Below, piece by piece: positions 53,238-55,664 of a DNA stretch of 55,664 bases. Numbering within the stretch: the first letter of the stretch is position 1; each line of letters begins with the position of its first letter. Source of the DNA: Moraxellaceae bacterium (GTDB taxonomy: Bacteria; Pseudomonadota; Gammaproteobacteria; Pseudomonadales; Moraxellaceae). The notes below the pieces were generated by a model. That model did not search any database. It was not told the origin of the DNA and saw nothing but the letters and a program-made list of their open reading frames with translations. Where the stretch lies: NCBI GenBank assembly GCA_004173455.1, contig SECL01000027.1, positions 1 to 55,664 of the forward strand, read 5' to 3'. The translations under genes were made by a program, and so were the position numbers.

Positions 53238-55187
53238 CTACTCTCCTTGACTGGCGGCCTCAAGCTCGGTCCAGCGTTCCAGTTTGTCCATCAATTCTTG
53301 TTCTATCCCAGCCAGCCGTATGGTGGCTTGGGTTGCAGCCTCTGCATTAGTAATAAACCATTGACCATCGGCCAGTTGGGCAGTCAGTTGCTCCTGTTCG
53401 GCCTCTAGTGCGGCAATGGCATCCGGTAAAGCTTCCAGTTCCCGTTGATCTTTATAACTCAATTTTACTTTTTTGGATACGACAGGCTGATGATCTGCCT
53501 TGGCATGTTGTCCAGACTTCTGATCGCTCTTTTGAGTTGTTTTTTGATCCTTGAATGAATCACGACTGCTGGTTTGTACAGTCTGGTATTTGGATTGCTG
53601 TGCCCGTTGCTGTAAATAATCCTGATAGCCACCAATGTATTCTTCGATGCTGCCTTTGCCATCAAATACCCATGTTGATGTCACCACCTGATCGACAAAC
53701 GCTCGATCATGGCTAATCAACAGCAAGGTGCCCGGATAGCTGCCCAGCATTTCTTCCAGCAACTCCAGCGTGACCATATCAAGGTCGTTGGTAGGTTCAT
53801 CCAGTACCAGCAGGTTAGATGGTTTTAATAGCAAACGAGCCAATAGCAGACGATTGCGCTCGCCACCAGACAATGCTTTCACTGGTGTTCTAGCGCGTTG
53901 CGGTGAAAATAAAAAGTCCTGCAAATAGCTGAGAATATGGCGTCTGGTGCCGTTCAGTTCGACAAAATCACTGCCAGCACTGACATTTTCCTGCACAGTT
54001 TTTTCCAGATCCAACTGATTGCGCAACTGGTCAAAATATGCCACATCCAGTTGGGTGCCGGTGCGGACAATGCCGCCATGTTCCTGCTCACCCAGCAAGG
54101 CACGAATCAGGGTGGTTTTACCCACGCCGTTATCACCAATCAGGCCAATCCGGTCACCACGCATCACCAGCGCAGAAAAATCTTTCACCAGTACATTGTC
54201 GTCAAACTGCAAGGACAAGTGTTCAATATCAAACACCAGCTTGCCGGATTTGTTAGCATCCTGAACGTTTAGGGTGACATTGCCTTGCTGGCTACGGCGC
54301 GCCTTAAATTCTTCACGCAAGGCTTTAAGTTCACGCACACGGCCTTCATTGCGGGTGCGGCGTGCCTTGATACCCTGACGAATCCACACTTCTTCTTCAG
54401 CCAGTTTTTTGTCAAAGTTGGCATTTTGCTTTTCTTCGGCTTCCAGTTGCTGGGCTTTGAGTTCCAAGTAACGGGCATAGTTGCCTTCATAGCTGCGCAG
54501 TACACCGCGATCCAACTCAACAATACGAGTGGCCAGTTTGTCCACAAAAGCGCGGTCATGCGAAATAAATAACAGGGTTAAATTGGGCCAGTCCAGCAGG
54601 AATTGTTCCAGCCACTCAATACTTTCAACGTCCAAATGGTTGGTTGGCTCATCCAGTAACAGCACGTCAGGTTCGCTCAATAATGCGCGCGCCAATAACA
54701 CACGACGCTTACGGCCACCGGATAAATCGCCAATATCAGCCTCGCCATCCAGCCCCATTTTATCCATGATGGTGTCGACCTGTCGCTCAAGCGCCCAGCC
54801 GCCCATGTCATCCATTTTGCCTTGCAGATCGCCCATGCGCACACAGGCATCCATATCACCTGCCACGCACGCATTGCTGGCATGATGATAGTCAATGAGG
54901 ACTTGAGCCACTTCACCGGCACCACCGGCCACAATATCAGCCACTGCGCCTGAACTCATTGGTACATCTTGTTCCAGCATGGATAAACGCAAATTATTTT
55001 GCATGCTGATTTCGCCGCTATCTGCGGTTAAGCTGCCATTGATCAGCTTAAGCAGCGTGGATTTGCCCTCGCCATTACGACCAATCAGACACACGCGCTC
55101 ACCGCGCTCAAGCGCAAAGCTTGCGCCATCCAGCAGGGCAGGGCCACCAAAGGCCAGATGGATGTCGCGTAAGCTAATAAGTGCCAT
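53238..55187 (-). CDS. uup: ABC-F ATPase Uup
   Basis: A 649-residue cytosolic ABC-F protein with two ATPase domains. First Walker A LIGRNGEGKSTLLKLI, signature LSGGRKRR and Walker B VLLLDEPTNHLD. The second domain has GDNGVGKTTLIRAL, SGGERNRLLLARLLL and LLVLDEPTNDLDM. The linker carries the typical charged stretch, and a long Lys/Gln-rich arm with a C-terminal coiled-coil domain (about 560-649) matches Uup, which binds ribosomes and is linked to precise excision of transposons in E. coli. ATG 55187 is chosen because the family begins MALISLRDIHLAFGG. First gene of the operon. Confidence 0.95.
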   Translation of the reverse strand: MALISLRDIHLAFGGPALLDGASFALERGERVCLIGRNGEGKSTLLKLINGSLTADSGEISMQNNLRLSMLEQDVPMSSGAVADIVAGGAGEVAQVLIDYHHASNACVAGDMDACVRMGDLQGKMDDMGGWALERQVDTIMDKMGLDGEADIGDLSGGRKRRVLLARALLSEPDVLLLDEPTNHLDVESIEWLEQFLLDWPNLTLLFISHDRAFVDKLATRIVELDRGVLRSYEGNYARYLELKAQQLEAEEKQNANFDKKLAEEEVWIRQGIKARRTRNEGRVRELKALREEFKARRSQQGNVTLNVQDANKSGKLVFDIEHLSLQFDDNVLVKDFSALVMRGDRIGLIGDNGVGKTTLIRALLGEQEHGGIVRTGTQLDVAYFDQLRNQLDLEKTVQENVSAGSDFVELNGTRRHILSYLQDFLFSPQRARTPVKALSGGERNRLLLARLLLKPSNLLVLDEPTNDLDMVTLELLEEMLGSYPGTLLLISHDRAFVDQVVTSTWVFDGKGSIEEYIGGYQDYLQQRAQQSKYQTVQTSSRDSFKDQKTTQKSDQKSGQHAKADHQPVVSKKVKLSYKDQRELEALPDAIAALEAEQEQLTAQLADGQWFITNAEAATQATIRLAGIEQELMDKLERWTELEAASQGE

Positions 55188-55229
55188 AAACAAGAGTTTC
55201 CATAAATGAGAGAGCAAGACCGTGAACAA

Positions 55230-55439
55230 ACAATGATACTAGCTGGAAAAATACGTTTTTCCGCACGGATTGAGGATAGATAAATTAAAGTGCTGAATAA
55301 AAACAAATTGCTTAATAAAATAAACACACTGTTTTTAAATAACTTTATCTAAAAACATTTAAGCCATCCGTACAATCTTACTCACAAAGTATTGTGGCGC
55401 ACTTCAATGAAAAGCCGCAGCCATAAGGGATGAGCAATA
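55230..55439. other. Intergenic region upstream of uup
   Basis: AT-rich and probably holding the uup promoter on the minus strand. I see no small gene, tRNA or strong hairpin here. It ends at the stop codon of the truncated minus-strand fragment. Confidence 0.4.
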
Positions 55440-55549
55440 TTAGCATTTTTCTTTTCCATAGGCATCATCATCTGTCATTACAAAGCGCAAGCCACGCTGA
55501 TTCAAGCGGCCGTCACTCAAATCTATAACAGTATTTTTAGAAAAATTAA
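55440..55549 (-). pseudogene. C-terminal fragment of a gene interrupted by the IS element
   Basis: An open minus-strand frame enters from the IS boundary and ends in TAA (55440-55442). It encodes about 36 residues (VIDLSDGRLNQRGLRF then VMTDDDAYGKEKC). Codon use is protein-like and the upstream part is missing, as expected if the IS at 55550 split the gene. No family recognised. No start codon is present. Confidence 0.45.
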
Positions 55550-55664
55550 GGGGCTGTAGTAGATTAGCTTTATGTTAGTCTACAAAAATGAATATAACGA
55601 ATTGTAAGTTAAGCAAAAAAGTACAGAAAAAGTTACTTGAGTATTTTGTGCTTGAAGTGACGGC
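55550..55664 (+). mobile_element. Left end of an IS1595-family insertion sequence (cut by window)
   Basis: The terminal inverted repeat GGGGCTGTAGTAGATTAGC (55550-55568) is followed 20 bp later by the transposase start. The last 8 bases before it, AAAATTAA (55542-55549), would be the left copy of an 8-bp target duplication. The right end is outside the window. Confidence 0.75.
55588..55664 (+). CDS. IS1595-family transposase, N-terminal part only
   Basis: The first 25 or so codons are present, through KKLLEYFVLEVTA, the opening helix of the IS1595/IS1016-type transposases, whose later zinc ribbon and DDE/DDN domain lie beyond the window edge. No clear ribosome site before the ATG, as is common in IS genes. 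It reads rightwards from the adjacent terminal repeat. Confidence 0.75.
   Translation, partial: MNITNCKLSKKVQKKLLEYFVLEVT

Overview
The window looks like a chromosomal segment from a Moraxellaceae gammaproteobacterium (Acinetobacter, Alkanindiges or a near relative). The basis is gene content and order: asd-fimV-(asparaginase)-truA, corC-lnt, a NadM-Nudix fusion beside a nicotinamide phosphoribosyltransferase, a cold-shock/excalibur fusion protein, a Zur-boxed zinc GTPase and a GacA-type regulatory RNA. Most genes are close to half G+C by eye. A few short stretches (about 3.35-4.4 kb, 11.56-12.2 kb and parts of 0-0.9 kb) are clearly more AT-rich. There are no rRNA or tRNA genes and no CRISPR array.

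Layout. 0-3.3 kb: an unusual 18-bp repeat block, a small membrane protein, then ahpC and ahpF as separate units with nearly superimposable upstream regions. 3.3-4.4 kb: an AT-rich islet with two unknown convergent genes. 4.4-9.6 kb: pirin, a Zur-controlled zinc GTPase, a GST, and the corC-lnt envelope operon. 9.8-12.2 kb: a TusA-like protein, a TetR regulator with its dyad operator, a PhyH-like dioxygenase that seems to have lost its C-terminus, and the cold-shock/excalibur protein. 12.2-21.8 kb: ETF-ubiquinone oxidoreductase, DUF1285, murI, a DUF4062 protein, hemH, an MBL-fold hydrolase, a DUF4377 lipoprotein, yacG, a divergent TrmB-like methyltransferase and a BaiN-type flavoprotein. 21.8-25 kb: a solitary IS-end-like sequence, a HopJ protein with a long disordered tail, an SDR and the fluoride channel crcB. 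25-27.7 kb: NAD salvage (nadM-nudix and nadV) sharing a 13-bp operator. 27.8-35.5 kb: small acidic protein, AarF/UbiB-like kinase, MATE pump, lipoprotein, YdcZ transporter, EVE protein, hemW, AI-2E/PerM family protein. 35.6-43.7 kb: orphan ParA, a tandem pair of unknown exported paralogs, an epimerase, a bare MASE1 protein, infA, an AraC regulator, truA and asparaginase. 43.9-49.2 kb: fimV, asd and a membrane EEP-family protein. 49.2-49.5 kb: a predicted CsrA/RsmA-sequestering small RNA. 49.5-55.2 kb: SGNH hydrolase, glycosyltransferase, and the uup-lipoprotein-lpxL operon. 55.4-55.66 kb: the left end of an IS1595-family element that appears to interrupt another gene.

The strongest unlisted signal is the RNA gene at about 49303-49491. 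A perfect GacA-type palindrome lies about 63 bp upstream of a predicted start, nine GGA motifs are packed into about 190 nt (several in hairpin loops), and the terminator hairpin itself carries a GGA in its apical loop. Other regulatory logic read directly from the DNA: a Zur box over the -10 of the zinc GTPase, a shared dyad in front of nadM and nadV, and a shared, precisely phased upstream element for ahpC and ahpF. Functions are by family recognition from sequence alone; no database search was run.
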